Of a DNA stretch of 64,000 bases, positions 9,377 through 18,463 are shown one piece after another. This stretch comes from Taylorella asinigenitalis ATCC 700933. Its GTDB lineage: Bacteria; Pseudomonadota; Gammaproteobacteria; Burkholderiales; Burkholderiaceae_B. Every line of letters starts with the position of its first letter. The stretch's first letter is position 1. A program made the position numbers and the translations under genes. The notes under the pieces are model-generated. The model saw nothing but the letters and a program-made list of their open reading frames with translations. It was not told where the DNA came from and made no database searches. The DNA lies in NCBI RefSeq assembly GCF_000687755.1, contig NZ_JHXN01000002.1, positions 1-64,000 of the forward strand. The letters are read 5' to 3'.

Positions 9377-10621
9377 ATGTTTGATATTAATCTTACTTTA
9401 GATAAAGTTGACTCAGAACTCTACGATGCCATTAAGAAAGAAGAGCAACGTCAGGAGGAGCATATCGAGCTCATTGCCTCCGAAAACTACACAAGCCCAG
9501 CTGTTATGCAAGCTCAAGGTTCTCAACTCACAAATAAATACGCAGAGGGGTATCCTGGAAAACGCTATTATGGCGGCTGTGAATACGTAGATATAGTTGA
9601 ACAGTTGGCTATTGAACGATTAAAAAAATTATTCGGAGCTGAAGCGGCTAATGTGCAACCTAATTCTGGCTCTCAAGCTAATCAGGCTGTATATTTTGCC
9701 GTATTAAAACCAAGCGATACTGTTCTTGGTATGAATCTTAATGAAGGGGGGCACTTAACTCACGGTTCTCCAGTTAACCTTTCTGGTAAGCTTTACAACT
9801 TTATTCCATATGGTTTGGATGAAAATGAAGCGATTGATTATGAGAAACTTGAACAATTAGCGAAAGAAAATAATCCCAAACTAATTGTTGCTGGTGCGTC
9901 GGCATATTCTCTTCGCATTGATTTTGAAAGAATTGCAAAAATCGCTAAGGAAGTGGGTGCTTATTTCATGGTGGACATTGCCCACTATTCAGGGTTGGTT
10001 GTTGGGGGACAATACCCTAATCCTGTTCCACATGCCGATTTTGTAACTTCAACTACGCATAAATCTCTAAGAGGCCCTCGTGGTGGTGTCATTATGATGA
10101 AAGAGCAACATGCGAAGATGATTAACTCTGCAATTTTCCCTGGTATTCAAGGAGGTCCACTGATGCATGTTATTGCTGGAAAAGCGGTTGCATTTAAAGA
10201 GGCTTTAGAACCTGAATTTAAACAATACGCAGAGCAAATTATTAAAAATGCTGATATTCTTGCGAAGACATTGCAAAAACGTGGTTTACGCATTGTCTCT
10301 GGTCGCACTGAAAGCCATGTAATGCTTGTTGACCTTCGCTCAAAAGGCATCACTGGTAAACATGCAGAAAAAGTTTTGGGTGATGCATTTATCACTTGCA
10401 ATAAAAACTCTATTCCAAACGATCCTGAGACACCGTTTGTCACTAGTGGAATAAGGCTTGGTACACCAGCTATGACTACAAGAGGCTTTAAAGAAGCGGA
10501 AATTGAGCAAACTGCGAATCTGATAGCTGATGTTTTGGATAATCCAGATGATGAAGCAAACATTTCAGCTGTTCGCGAAAAAGTTTTAGCTTTGACTAGC
10601 AAATTCCCAGTTTACAAATAA
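9377..10621 (+). CDS. glyA: Serine hydroxymethyltransferase
   Basis: Converts serine and tetrahydrofolate to glycine and methylene-THF, feeding the purine genes seen at 52-55 kb. 414 residues, with the PLP lysine K229 in [13 protein letters not shown]. An AGGAAAATC ribosome-binding site precedes the ATG. It is followed four bases later by nrdR. No glycine riboswitch fits in the 12-bp gap after tyrS. Confidence 0.98.
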   Translation: MFDINLTLDKVDSELYDAIKKEEQRQEEHIELIASENYTSPAVMQAQGSQLTNKYAEGYPGKRYYGGCEYVDIVEQLAIERLKKLFGAEAANVQPNSGSQANQAVYFAVLKPSDTVLGMNLNEGGHLTHGSPVNLSGKLYNFIPYGLDENEAIDYEKLEQLAKENNPKLIVAGASAYSLRIDFERIAKIAKEVGAYFMVDIAHYSGLVVGGQYPNPVPHADFVTSTTHKSLRGPRGGVIMMKEQHAKMINSAIFPGIQGGPLMHVIAGKAVAFKEALEPEFKQYAEQIIKNADILAKTLQKRGLRIVSGRTESHVMLVDLRSKGITGKHAEKVLGDAFITCNKNSIPNDPETPFVTSGIRLGTPAMTTRGFKEAEIEQTANLIADVLDNPDDEANISAVREKVLALTSKFPVYK

Positions 10622-10624
10622 TCG

Positions 10625-11083
10625 ATGAAATGCCCGTTCTGCTCTCATGGAGAGAGTCAAGTTCTAGACTCGAGATCATCCGAGGATGGTCTCGCCATCA
10701 AACGCAGACGGCGTTGTTTGCAATGTGATAAGCGATACACAACATATGAGAGAATCGAGTTAGCATTGCCAACGGTAGTTAAAAAAAATGGCTTACGCAT
10801 GGAGTTTGATATCGACAAAGTGCGATCCAGTATGAACATAGCTTTACGCAAGCGTCCTGTCTCAAGAGATCAAGTGGATTGTGCAGTATCCCGCATCCTC
10901 GAGTTTTTTTTAAACCATCCACATAAGGAAGTTTCCTCATATGAGGTCGGTCAGGTAGTTATGAAAGAACTACGCGAGTTAGACCAAGTAGCATATGTTC
11001 GATTCGCCTCTGTATATCAGAGTTTCGAGGATATTGCCCAATTTGTTACAACAATTCAAGAGCTCTCAAGTGATGAAAGATAG
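10625..11083 (+). CDS. nrdR: Transcriptional repressor NrdR
   Basis: A 152-residue ATP-cone repressor of ribonucleotide reductase genes. The N-terminal zinc ribbon is intact (C3, C6, C31, C34, in CPFC and CLQC) and is followed by the ATP-cone domain (about 49-139). glyA-nrdR-ribD is a conserved order. Its end overlaps the ribD start by 11 bases. Confidence 0.97.
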   Translation: MKCPFCSHGESQVLDSRSSEDGLAIKRRRRCLQCDKRYTTYERIELALPTVVKKNGLRMEFDIDKVRSSMNIALRKRPVSRDQVDCAVSRILEFFLNHPHKEVSSYEVGQVVMKELRELDQVAYVRFASVYQSFEDIAQFVTTIQELSSDER

Positions 11084-12245
11084 ACATACGCATTTCATGC
11101 GGCTGGCCTACGAACTTTCTTTAAAAAATCGCCATTTGCCTGACCCAAATCCATGCGTTGGATGCGTTATTGTGCATGGAGATAAGATTATTGGCCAAGG
11201 TGCAACGCAAGTGGCTGGTTCAAATCATGCGGAGATTGAGGCTTTGCAAGATGTGGAGAAAAGAGGGCTTGGGGCACTACTAAAAGACTCTACGCTTTAT
11301 GTTACGCTTGAACCTTGTAGCCACCACGGTCGCACGCCTCCATGCGTGGATGCTTTGATTCGAAGCGGGATACGAGAGGTTGCGGTCGCATTGCCAGACC
11401 CTAACCCCTTGGTCGGTGGCAATGGCATCTCATCCCTCCGCTCTCACGGAATCGATGTGCATGTGGGATATCTTATGGAGGAAGTTCTCGAGCTTAATGT
11501 CGGTTTTTTCTCTCGCATGCTTTTAGGTCGCCCGTGGATTCGCACTAAAATTGCAAGTTCGCTCGATTGTCGTATTTCTCTTGCTAACGGAAAATCCAAG
11601 TGGATTACCAATGAGCAGGCTAGACACGACGGTCACAAGTGGCGGTCTCGTGCAAGTATGATTTTCACAGGAGTAGGTACGGTTTTGGCCGACAATCCTA
11701 GAATGAATGTGCGTTACGTTGAGACGCCTAGAGAGCCGCTTGTAGCTATTATGGATAGCGATTTTAGGACCTTGGATAATCCGAATCTCAATATATTTTC
11801 AAATACCAAAATTATTATCTGTGGCAATGCCTCCGCTTTATCAAATTTTGCTTATGATAGGGGTGCGTTTCCTAATAATATTGATTTGATTGGAATTGAT
11901 TCGGACTCAAATGGTTTGTTGAATTTGCGGGAATTGATAGAAAAGGTGGGCATTGCCAACGAAATTAATGAGATTCATGTAGAGGCAGGTAGTGGTTTAA
12001 ATACCTCACTTTACGAGGCTGGGCTTATAGATGAGTATCTATGGTATTTTGCACCTATGATTTTAGGGGATTGTAATGCACCTTTTAATATTTCACCGTT
12101 AGAATCAATTCCAGAGCATGACTATTTGGAAATGTTCGATTTGACTAAAATTAGTAATAATGTTCGTCTAAGGATTAGGAACTCTGTCCGTTGGAAGGCA
12201 TTACTAAATTCATTAAAGGAGATGGTTAGATGTTTACAGGCATAA
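11073..12245 (+). CDS. ribD: Bifunctional riboflavin biosynthesis deaminase/reductase RibD
   Basis: Deaminates and then reduces the pyrimidine intermediate of riboflavin synthesis. I start it at 11073 (390 residues, MKDRHTHFMRLAYELS). A longer frame beginning at 10995 would lie inside nrdR. Zinc deaminase motifs are H52-A-E54 and the PCSHHGRTPPC stretch with C82 and C91. The reductase domain begins at about 150. The region coding for DPNPLVGGNG carries two inverted copies of the TGGCAATG word (11389-11424). ribE starts before its stop. Confidence 0.95.
   Translation: MKDRHTHFMRLAYELSLKNRHLPDPNPCVGCVIVHGDKIIGQGATQVAGSNHAEIEALQDVEKRGLGALLKDSTLYVTLEPCSHHGRTPPCVDALIRSGIREVAVALPDPNPLVGGNGISSLRSHGIDVHVGYLMEEVLELNVGFFSRMLLGRPWIRTKIASSLDCRISLANGKSKWITNEQARHDGHKWRSRASMIFTGVGTVLADNPRMNVRYVETPREPLVAIMDSDFRTLDNPNLNIFSNTKIIICGNASALSNFAYDRGAFPNNIDLIGIDSDSNGLLNLRELIEKVGIANEINEIHVEAGSGLNTSLYEAGLIDEYLWYFAPMILGDCNAPFNISPLESIPEHDYLEMFDLTKISNNVRLRIRNSVRWKALLNSLKEMVRCLQA
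11389..11424. repeat. Inverted pair of TGGCAATG words inside ribD
   Basis: CATTGCCA (11389-11396) and TGGCAATG (11417-11424) face each other across 20 bases. With the adjacent GACC and GGTC bases this makes a stem of about 12 bp with a 2-base bulge and a loop of about 10 bases. The stretch also codes for a conserved RibD segment (PDPNPLVGGNG), so protein constraint contributes to it. Confidence 0.6.
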
Positions 12246-12868
12246 TTCAAGCAGTGGGCAATATTGAATCGGTTTCAAAACTTGAAAAAGGAGTACGCCT
12301 AAGCATTGCCAAAGGAGATTTGGATATTTCAAATATCAAGGAAGGCGATTCTATAGCCATTAACGGGGCATGCATGACCGTAGTTCAAAAAAGTGATTCA
12401 GGATTTGAGGTGGATGTTTCGGCTGAAAGTCTATCAAAAACTTCGGGACTTGATAAAGAGGGGTACGTAAATCTCGAGTGTGCCATGAAACTTGGGGACA
12501 CGGTAGATGGCCATTTGTTGTCTGGGCATGTGGACGGTGTGGCTCGTGTAGTAGGAGTTACGCAAGAGGGCGAATCTCATAAAATTGAGATTTTAATTCC
12601 TGAAGATTTAGCAAGTTTTATGGCTTACAAGGGTTCGGTAGCTGTAGATGGTGTAAGCATGACCGTTAATGATGTTAATGACGTGTTTTCACCAGAGGAT
12701 CCTCATTCGGAGGATATGATTCCTGAAGGAACAATCATAAGTTTGAATGTGATTCCTCATACCTTTAAGAACACAACTCTACAATATTTAAAAGCTGGCG
12801 ATGAAGTGAACATTGAAATCGATACTATTGCAAGATATGTTCAAAGAATGATGCAAGCACCATTTTAA
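12230..12868 (+). CDS. ribE: Riboflavin synthase alpha subunit
   Basis: Dismutates two lumazine molecules into riboflavin. 212 residues with the classic MFTGIIQAVG start and two similar lumazine-binding barrels (about 1-97 and 98-205). The second holds the GHVDG and VSMTVNDV stretches. An AAGGAGATGG site inside the end of ribD drives it, with a 16-base overlap. The ribBA/ribH genes are not in the window. Confidence 0.96.
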   Translation: MFTGIIQAVGNIESVSKLEKGVRLSIAKGDLDISNIKEGDSIAINGACMTVVQKSDSGFEVDVSAESLSKTSGLDKEGYVNLECAMKLGDTVDGHLLSGHVDGVARVVGVTQEGESHKIEILIPEDLASFMAYKGSVAVDGVSMTVNDVNDVFSPEDPHSEDMIPEGTIISLNVIPHTFKNTTLQYLKAGDEVNIEIDTIARYVQRMMQAPF

Positions 12869-12897
12869 TTTTTTAGTTAAAATAGTCAGCTTATTTT

Positions 12898-12987
12898 GGA
12901 TCGGTGGCCGAGTGGCTTAAGGCACACGCTTGGAAAGCGTGCATACGGTCAAACGTATCGGGGGTTCGAATCCCCCCTGATCCGCCA
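12898..12987 (+). tRNA. tRNA-Ser (GGA)
   Basis: 90 nt with a 7-bp acceptor stem (GGATCGG with CTGATCC, one G-T pair), the long variable arm of class II tRNAs, anticodon GGA in the loop CTTGGAAAG, T-loop GGTTCGAATCC and an encoded CCA end. Confidence 0.97.
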
Positions 12988-13022
12988 AAAGATTATAAAA
13001 ATAAAATTTGTGCACTTAAAAT

Positions 13023-13051
13023 AAAAAAACCCGAGGCTTGCGTCTCGGGTT
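13023..13051 (-). terminator. Rho-independent terminator of the DUF937/OmpA gene
   Basis: On the minus strand the stem AACCCGAG / CTCGGGTT (13028-13051) is followed by seven T residues (A-run 13023-13029). The stem may also help end tRNA-Ser transcription from the left, although the plus side has only a weak T-run. Confidence 0.85.
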
Positions 13052-13082
13052 ATTTGCATATAGTTGCTAAAGGCTTAAATTA

Positions 13083-15968
13083 TTATTGTGCTGGTGCAGG
13101 CTCTGGAGCAGGAGCTGTTTCTGAAGGTTGTCCGCCCATTTGTTCTTTAATGTCTTGAATTACATCTTCTGTTTTGTGGGCCGCATTATCTACAGCTTCA
13201 CCTACAGAAGTAGCGGCGTTTTTAATTTTTTCGCCAGCAACTACTGAAGCTCTTGAAACATCCTCTTTTGCTTCTTTAAATGTTTCTTTGGAAGCTTCTA
13301 CAGCATCAATAACTTTTTCTTTAGCCTCTTCGTTAGTTTTCTTAATCATCTCGCCAATACCATCTTTATTTTCGTTAATGTCTTTAACATTAAATTCAAT
13401 GCGACGGTTTGCACGACGACCTTCTGGTGTATTGTTATCGACGATTGGGTTAGCTTCTCCATAACCAACAGCCACAATATTAGCTTCTGGTACACCTTTT
13501 GCGATTAAATAATCACGAACGGCTTTAGCTCTTTCTGCAGAAAGTTTTTTATTGCTCTCATCATCACCTTTACTATCAGTGAAACCAGCAACTTCACCTG
13601 TACGATTGTTGTCGATTAGGAATTTCGCAAATGCATCTAAACGATTGTTATACACAGGCATGATTTCTGATGATGCAGTATTAAACTTAATATTAAGATC
13701 AAGCTTGTCTTTGGACATTTCGTTTATATCAAGTACTTCCACTGGCTCCTCAGGAATATCAGATGAAGTTGCATTAGAAGCTGGAGTAGGTTCTGTAGCA
13801 ACAGGAGCTTCAGTTACAGGAGCCACAGGAGCTTCAGGTGTAGCTGGTTTCTCTTCAGTAGGAGCTGGAAATTTATCCTCTGCTGGTGCAGTTGGAGCAG
13901 GGAATGTATCAGAAACAGGTTGTTCAGATTTCACTACATCTGGTGCATCAATTTCAACGCTGTCAGCATCGATTTTAAAATTAACACCAAGAGCTTCTTG
14001 CAGTTTAGAAACTAATTCAGCTTTTCTTTCTTCAGATATAACATGACCATCAAGATCTAATTGGAATCCATCGAAATGGCCTTTAACGTTAGGAAAGTCT
14101 TCAACTACTTTTATAAATGCATCTAAAGAATCTAGGTTCATGTTAGAAATATTATTTTCAACATCAACTTCATCTTTAAGTGTAGCTGTACCTTTGATAG
14201 AGTTAAATGCTTTAAGAATTTTAACTTTATCCGATGCACTAGCAGTACCATCAACTTTCAGATATTCGCCATCATAAGCCCATTCTAAATCACCAAAACC
14301 ATCTACAGCTTCTGGTGCATCTATATCGATATCATCAACTTTTACTTTAAAAGCGTCATCTAATACTGCTTGCAGTTCACTTGTAAGTTTAGTTTTGGAT
14401 TCTTCTGAATTTAATGTGCCATCAAGAACTAGTTCACCTTCATCGAATTCACCGTCAATAGTTGGATAATTTTTAAGAATATCCGCTAGAGCAGCAAATC
14501 CGTCAAACTGAAACTGACCAACATCAGCATCTACTTCTAATTTATCCTCTAAAGGTCGGTTGCCTGCAATAACTTTAAATGCATCTAAAACCTTAGCTTT
14601 AGTTTCTTCATTAGGAACTTCACCTGAGACTACTACTTTTTCTGAATCAACGGCCCAATTAATATCTCCTAAATCTTTAGAAATTTTTGCTTCTACAGGT
14701 TCATCAGATTCTTTATTGTCCTTATCTTCGTTAAGTTCGTCAGCTTTGATATCTATATCATCTGCTTTAATTTCAAAATTATCGCCTAAAGCTTTTTTCA
14801 GTTTAGTCAATAATTCCGTTTTGGATTCTTCGGAATTTAGTGTTCCAGATAATTTAAGTTCTCTTCCGTCAAATTTACCATCAACACCAACAAAGCCTTT
14901 TAAGGCTGTTGCAAGAGCAGCAAAATCAGTAAATTCAAGTTTTCCAGCTTCTTTATCTATATCTAGATCGTCTTCCACTGGTACTGTACCAGCGATTCCT
15001 TTAAATGCATCTAAAAGATTTGCTTTAGATTCAGCTGTATCCAAATCACCATCTAGAATCAATTTTTTATCTTCAAAATCCCAAGAAAAATTACCTAGTC
15101 CTTCAACAACTTTAGGTTCTGAGTCAGTAGTTTGCTCATTTGTTACTGGAGTTGATTCAGTATTAGTAGGATCATTTTGAGTGATAGGAGCTTCTTCGTC
15201 TTTACCGCAGCTTCGGAATAAAAGTAAAGCAATTAGTATTAAAGCAAGGATAATTAGCCACTTCCAAATTCCGCTTTTCTTAGGTTCTTCCACTGGGCGT
15301 GATTCTGTGGTTTTTGTATATTGAGGCTGATGAACTCCAGCCATCCTAGCAGCATTAACCGTTTCTTCAGAAGGTGCAGGTTTAGGTGTAGGATTAGGTG
15401 TAACTTGAGAGGATTTAGGAGCCTCTTTAATTTCAGAACCCGTAACTTTATTTAAAACTTGGGAACCAGCTGCAGAAGCAACACCTGCCATGCCCGCAAC
15501 ACCAGCTAAAGAACCTAAGTTAGATAGACTAAAATTACTACCTAAATTGTTTTTTAAACTAGAGAATATTGCAGGGATAGTGGCAGAAAGTGAGTCTTTG
15601 GCTTGAATCTGAGTTACACCTTCCTCTCTGGAAACTTGGTCAACAACGCCATCTAAATCGCTACCAAAAAGACCATTTAAATAGGTAAGCCCTTTTTGTT
15701 TAATTGAGTCAAAACCTAGTTCTGCATTTGATGCGCCAGTCGAATAAAGTTGTTGTGTATTACTGTCAACTCCTTTAATCATTTCTAGGAGTTGATCAAC
15801 ACCTTCTTTTGAGTTTGATTTTTTTGAAATACCACCAATAACAACTGAAACTATACGATCTAATAGACCATTGGCCTTCCCTTCAGGTAGGCCAACAGAT
15901 TTTATCAATTGATCCAGCACTAAATTGCGTACAGAACCCTTAAAAAGTTGGTTTATGTCGAAGTTCAT
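13083..15968 (-). CDS. Modular envelope protein: DUF937 domain, membrane segment, three tandem repeats, OmpA domain
   Basis: 961 residues. Residues 1-150 match the DUF937/YidB-like pattern. A Pro-rich linker leads to one membrane segment (about 235-254). Three repeats of about 122 residues follow (about 289-410, 431-552, 556-677), each made of two BON-like halves built around a beta strand, an 'SEESKTEL' helix and an acidic 'DDIDI' end. Then come a Pro/Ala/Glu-rich linker (about 680-745), a peptidoglycan-binding OmpA domain (about 755-860, with NRRIEFNV), and an amphipathic helical tail (861-945). There is no N-terminal signal peptide. I infer a protein anchored in the inner membrane whose OmpA domain reaches the cell wall. 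An inverted repeat AAATGCG/CGCATTT lies in its leader. Confidence 0.8.
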   Translation of the reverse strand: MNFDINQLFKGSVRNLVLDQLIKSVGLPEGKANGLLDRIVSVVIGGISKKSNSKEGVDQLLEMIKGVDSNTQQLYSTGASNAELGFDSIKQKGLTYLNGLFGSDLDGVVDQVSREEGVTQIQAKDSLSATIPAIFSSLKNNLGSNFSLSNLGSLAGVAGMAGVASAAGSQVLNKVTGSEIKEAPKSSQVTPNPTPKPAPSEETVNAARMAGVHQPQYTKTTESRPVEEPKKSGIWKWLIILALILIALLLFRSCGKDEEAPITQNDPTNTESTPVTNEQTTDSEPKVVEGLGNFSWDFEDKKLILDGDLDTAESKANLLDAFKGIAGTVPVEDDLDIDKEAGKLEFTDFAALATALKGFVGVDGKFDGRELKLSGTLNSEESKTELLTKLKKALGDNFEIKADDIDIKADELNEDKDNKESDEPVEAKISKDLGDINWAVDSEKVVVSGEVPNEETKAKVLDAFKVIAGNRPLEDKLEVDADVGQFQFDGFAALADILKNYPTIDGEFDEGELVLDGTLNSEESKTKLTSELQAVLDDAFKVKVDDIDIDAPEAVDGFGDLEWAYDGEYLKVDGTASASDKVKILKAFNSIKGTATLKDEVDVENNISNMNLDSLDAFIKVVEDFPNVKGHFDGFQLDLDGHVISEERKAELVSKLQEALGVNFKIDADSVEIDAPDVVKSEQPVSDTFPAPTAPAEDKFPAPTEEKPATPEAPVAPVTEAPVATEPTPASNATSSDIPEEPVEVLDINEMSKDKLDLNIKFNTASSEIMPVYNNRLDAFAKFLIDNNRTGEVAGFTDSKGDDESNKKLSAERAKAVRDYLIAKGVPEANIVAVGYGEANPIVDNNTPEGRRANRRIEFNVKDINENKDGIGEMIKKTNEEAKEKVIDAVEASKETFKEAKEDVSRASVVAGEKIKNAATSVGEAVDNAAHKTEDVIQDIKEQMGGQPSETAPAPEPAPAQ

Positions 15969-16104
15969 AAAAAGTCCTTATTATTAAAAATGCGTCTGTT
16001 AAGATTTATCGCATTTGTTAATCTTAGCACCTTTTATGTTATGACATTGTTAAGAGTATCGATTTGCTAAGTTTATTTATTACATGAAATGTTTATAAGC
16101 AACG

Positions 16105-17559
16105 TCATTTAATTCTAATTTTTTGTCCAGACCTAAGCGAAGACCTGCCACCATTTAATTTTTTCAAATTAGAAACTGTAGTTCCATGCTTTTTGGCGAT
16201 TGAATACATAGTCTCACCAGATTTAACTGTATAGTTAATTTGACGAACTTTAGCCTTTTTGTTTGAAGTCGTTTTAAATGTGGCTCTTTGGGCTTTAAGT
16301 TTAGAGGCCTTGTTAGTGCTAACAAGTTTAGTTTTGCCTTTAAATTTAGCCTGAACAGGTTTAGTGAACTTAGATTCGTTTTTCACTAAGATAGGCTGAT
16401 CTGAAACAAACTGCCCCTTAATATTGATATCTTCTTTAAAGTTCTCAACATTAATATTTGTAGGGATTAGAAGTGTTCTAGCAATAGAATTTTGTTTAGA
16501 GCCTAAGCCATTTAATTTTTTAAGTTTAGCAAGTGAAATTTTTAATTTATGAGCAATAGATTGTAAAGTCTCACCTTGAAGAGGATCGTATCCACCCCAA
16601 GAAGCTAAATTTCCCTTATAAGAAGCAAGATTTTCTTCATAAGTTTGAATCCTCTCAACAGGCAACAGGATAAAATCACCTTTAGATGCTAGAAATACTG
16701 GTCGTTTAGTAGCTGGATTTAACTCCTTAAACTCTTCAAGAGACATGCCAGCCAACTTAGCAACTACTTCAATGTCCATATCCTCTGCGACTTCCACTTT
16801 TTGGAAATATGGAGTGTTAGGAATAAATGGTAGTCGGATATCGTATTTTTGAGGATTAGAAATTATCTCTTTAATTGCTAATAGTTTAGGAACATAATTT
16901 CTTGTTTCATCTGGCATATTAAGAGATAGATAATCACTACTTAAACCAGCGTTTTCGTTTTTAATGCGTGCACGAGCGACAGCACCTTCACCCCAGTTAT
17001 AAGAAGCTAAAGCTAAATGCCAATCATTTGATTGGAAATCATATAAGTAGCCTAGATAATCCATAGCAGCTCGAGTGGAATGAATTGGATTTAGGCGGTG
17101 ATCTGTCCAAAAGTCTTGAGACAAATTGTAATTTCTGCCAGTGCTTGGAATGAACTGCCATAGACCAGCTGCTTTAGCGGAAGATTTAGCTGTAGAGACA
17201 AATGCACTTTCAACAAAAGGTAAGAGAGCTAATTCAGTAGGGAATTTATGTGCTTCGACTTCTTCTACTATGTGGTAGAGATATTTAGAAGATCTTTCTG
17301 CCATCCTCTCGATATATTCAGGCCTATTTGCGTAGTAGTCAATCCATTTTTGAACTAGAGGATCTCCATCTAAGTTAGGCATTTTAAAGCCATCTGTAAT
17401 TCTGTCCCACACAGATAGGTGAGAAACTCTAACATCGTAGTCGACTACAGATTTATTTTTGTAATTAGATGGACCTGTGCTACTAACGTTCGATCCGTTA
17501 GATGCACAAGCACTAAGTATAACGGTTGCACAAATGGCAATAAAACTCTTAACTCTCAT
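16105..17559 (-). CDS. mltD: Membrane-bound lytic murein transglycosylase D (lipoprotein)
   Basis: 484 residues. A lipoprotein signal ends in LSAC (Cys at about 18). The SLT domain (about 100-220) has the catalytic Glu in PFVESAF, followed by GLWQFIP and ALASYNWGEG. A LysM-like domain at about 325-370 (ETLQSIAHKLKIS) and a clear LysM at the C-terminus (YTVKSGETMYSIAKKHGTT) bind peptidoglycan. A basic linker of about 50 residues separates the two. It begins seven bases after gloB on the same strand. Confidence 0.94.
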   Translation of the reverse strand: MRVKSFIAICATVILSACASNGSNVSSTGPSNYKNKSVVDYDVRVSHLSVWDRITDGFKMPNLDGDPLVQKWIDYYANRPEYIERMAERSSKYLYHIVEEVEAHKFPTELALLPFVESAFVSTAKSSAKAAGLWQFIPSTGRNYNLSQDFWTDHRLNPIHSTRAAMDYLGYLYDFQSNDWHLALASYNWGEGAVARARIKNENAGLSSDYLSLNMPDETRNYVPKLLAIKEIISNPQKYDIRLPFIPNTPYFQKVEVAEDMDIEVVAKLAGMSLEEFKELNPATKRPVFLASKGDFILLPVERIQTYEENLASYKGNLASWGGYDPLQGETLQSIAHKLKISLAKLKKLNGLGSKQNSIARTLLIPTNINVENFKEDINIKGQFVSDQPILVKNESKFTKPVQAKFKGKTKLVSTNKASKLKAQRATFKTTSNKKAKVRQINYTVKSGETMYSIAKKHGTTVSNLKKLNGGRSSLRSGQKIRIK

Positions 17560-17566
17560 AATAAAC

Positions 17567-18379
17567 CTAAAAATTATTCTTCCACTGTCTAAGCACTTTT
17601 AAAACTTTTTCGGGTGAATCAAGAACTTCACCTGAATACGATTGAGCAGAGCTAATAATTACTGGATCGCTCAACCTTAAAAAAGGGTTATATTTAAATT
17701 GTGAATCTAACTTATCTGGCACAGTAGGTAAGCCGTGAGAGATCATAGACTCATATTTTGCAATAAGGTTCTGAAGTTCTGAATTTTTAGGATCAACCTC
17801 AGAAGCCCATGCAGCATTACTAAGCGTATATTCATGAGCACAGAATACAAGAGTATTCTTACTCATTTGTTTAAATATTTCAAGGCTTTGGAACATATTT
17901 TTAGAATCACCCTCAAATATTTTTCCGCAACCCAATAAGAATAACGTATCACCAGTGAAAACAAAAGGAGATATGTCAAAATTATCCGTAAGTATTTTTG
18001 ATTCTGAATAATAAAGCAAATGGTCTAATGTGTGACCTGGACTCTCAAAAACACTTATATAAAGTGAATCCAATAATTTAATCGAATCACCGTTTTTAAC
18101 TTTTATATTTACGAAATCAAGTTTTGGATTTTTAGGCCCAAAAACTTTTACAGAGGAATTTTGCGTATGGCTAAAATGTTCCACCAACTCTTTAATTCCA
18201 CCGACATGGTCGTTATGATGATGAGTAACTAAAATGGCATCTAAAATAAGTCCATTTTGTTCTATGTAATCAATAACAGGCTTGCTATCACCTGGGTCAA
18301 CAACACATATATGACCCTCGTGTACAATCATCCAGATATAGTTATCTTGGAATGCACGAACGAAGGTGATCTTAGGCAT
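17567..18379 (-). CDS. gloB: Hydroxyacylglutathione hydrolase (glyoxalase II)
   Basis: Hydrolyses S-lactoylglutathione in methylglyoxal detoxification. 270 residues of the metallo-beta-lactamase fold with the metal motif THHHNDH (H53, H55, D57, H58), further ligands in SPGHTLDH and FTGDTLF, and AHEYT. gloB lies divergent from the methyltransferase-like gene and rnhA, the gloB-yafS-rnhA arrangement known from E. coli. Glutathione use fits the gsi importer nearby. Confidence 0.95.
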   Translation of the reverse strand: MPKITFVRAFQDNYIWMIVHEGHICVVDPGDSKPVIDYIEQNGLILDAILVTHHHNDHVGGIKELVEHFSHTQNSSVKVFGPKNPKLDFVNIKVKNGDSIKLLDSLYISVFESPGHTLDHLLYYSESKILTDNFDISPFVFTGDTLFLLGCGKIFEGDSKNMFQSLEIFKQMSKNTLVFCAHEYTLSNAAWASEVDPKNSELQNLIAKYESMISHGLPTVPDKLDSQFKYNPFLRLSDPVIISSAQSYSGEVLDSPEKVLKVLRQWKNNF

Positions 18380-18463
18380 AGGAATTAGATTGCGTAAATC
18401 GTGAATTTTAATGTTTATATATTACGAAATAATTTCCTGTAATTTCAACTAATTATTTAGTGT

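Noticed and set aside
10621-11072. FMN riboswitch before the riboflavin genes
   Set aside because: nrdR overlaps ribD, leaving no leader, and no RFN-element sequence is seen.
12869-13082. tRNA-Ser as a phage or island attachment site
   Set aside because: No integrase and no repeated tRNA 3' end within the window.
13552-15180. Plus-strand open frames opposite the DUF937/OmpA gene (13552-14046 and 14560-15180)
   Set aside because: They are Ser/Leu-rich antisense shadows of the acidic repeats, without ribosome-binding sites or family similarity.
13083-15968. Repeated DNA that might be taken for a CRISPR or satellite array
   Set aside because: Repeats are about 370 bp, diverged and in frame. 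They are protein repeats, not a direct-repeat/spacer array.
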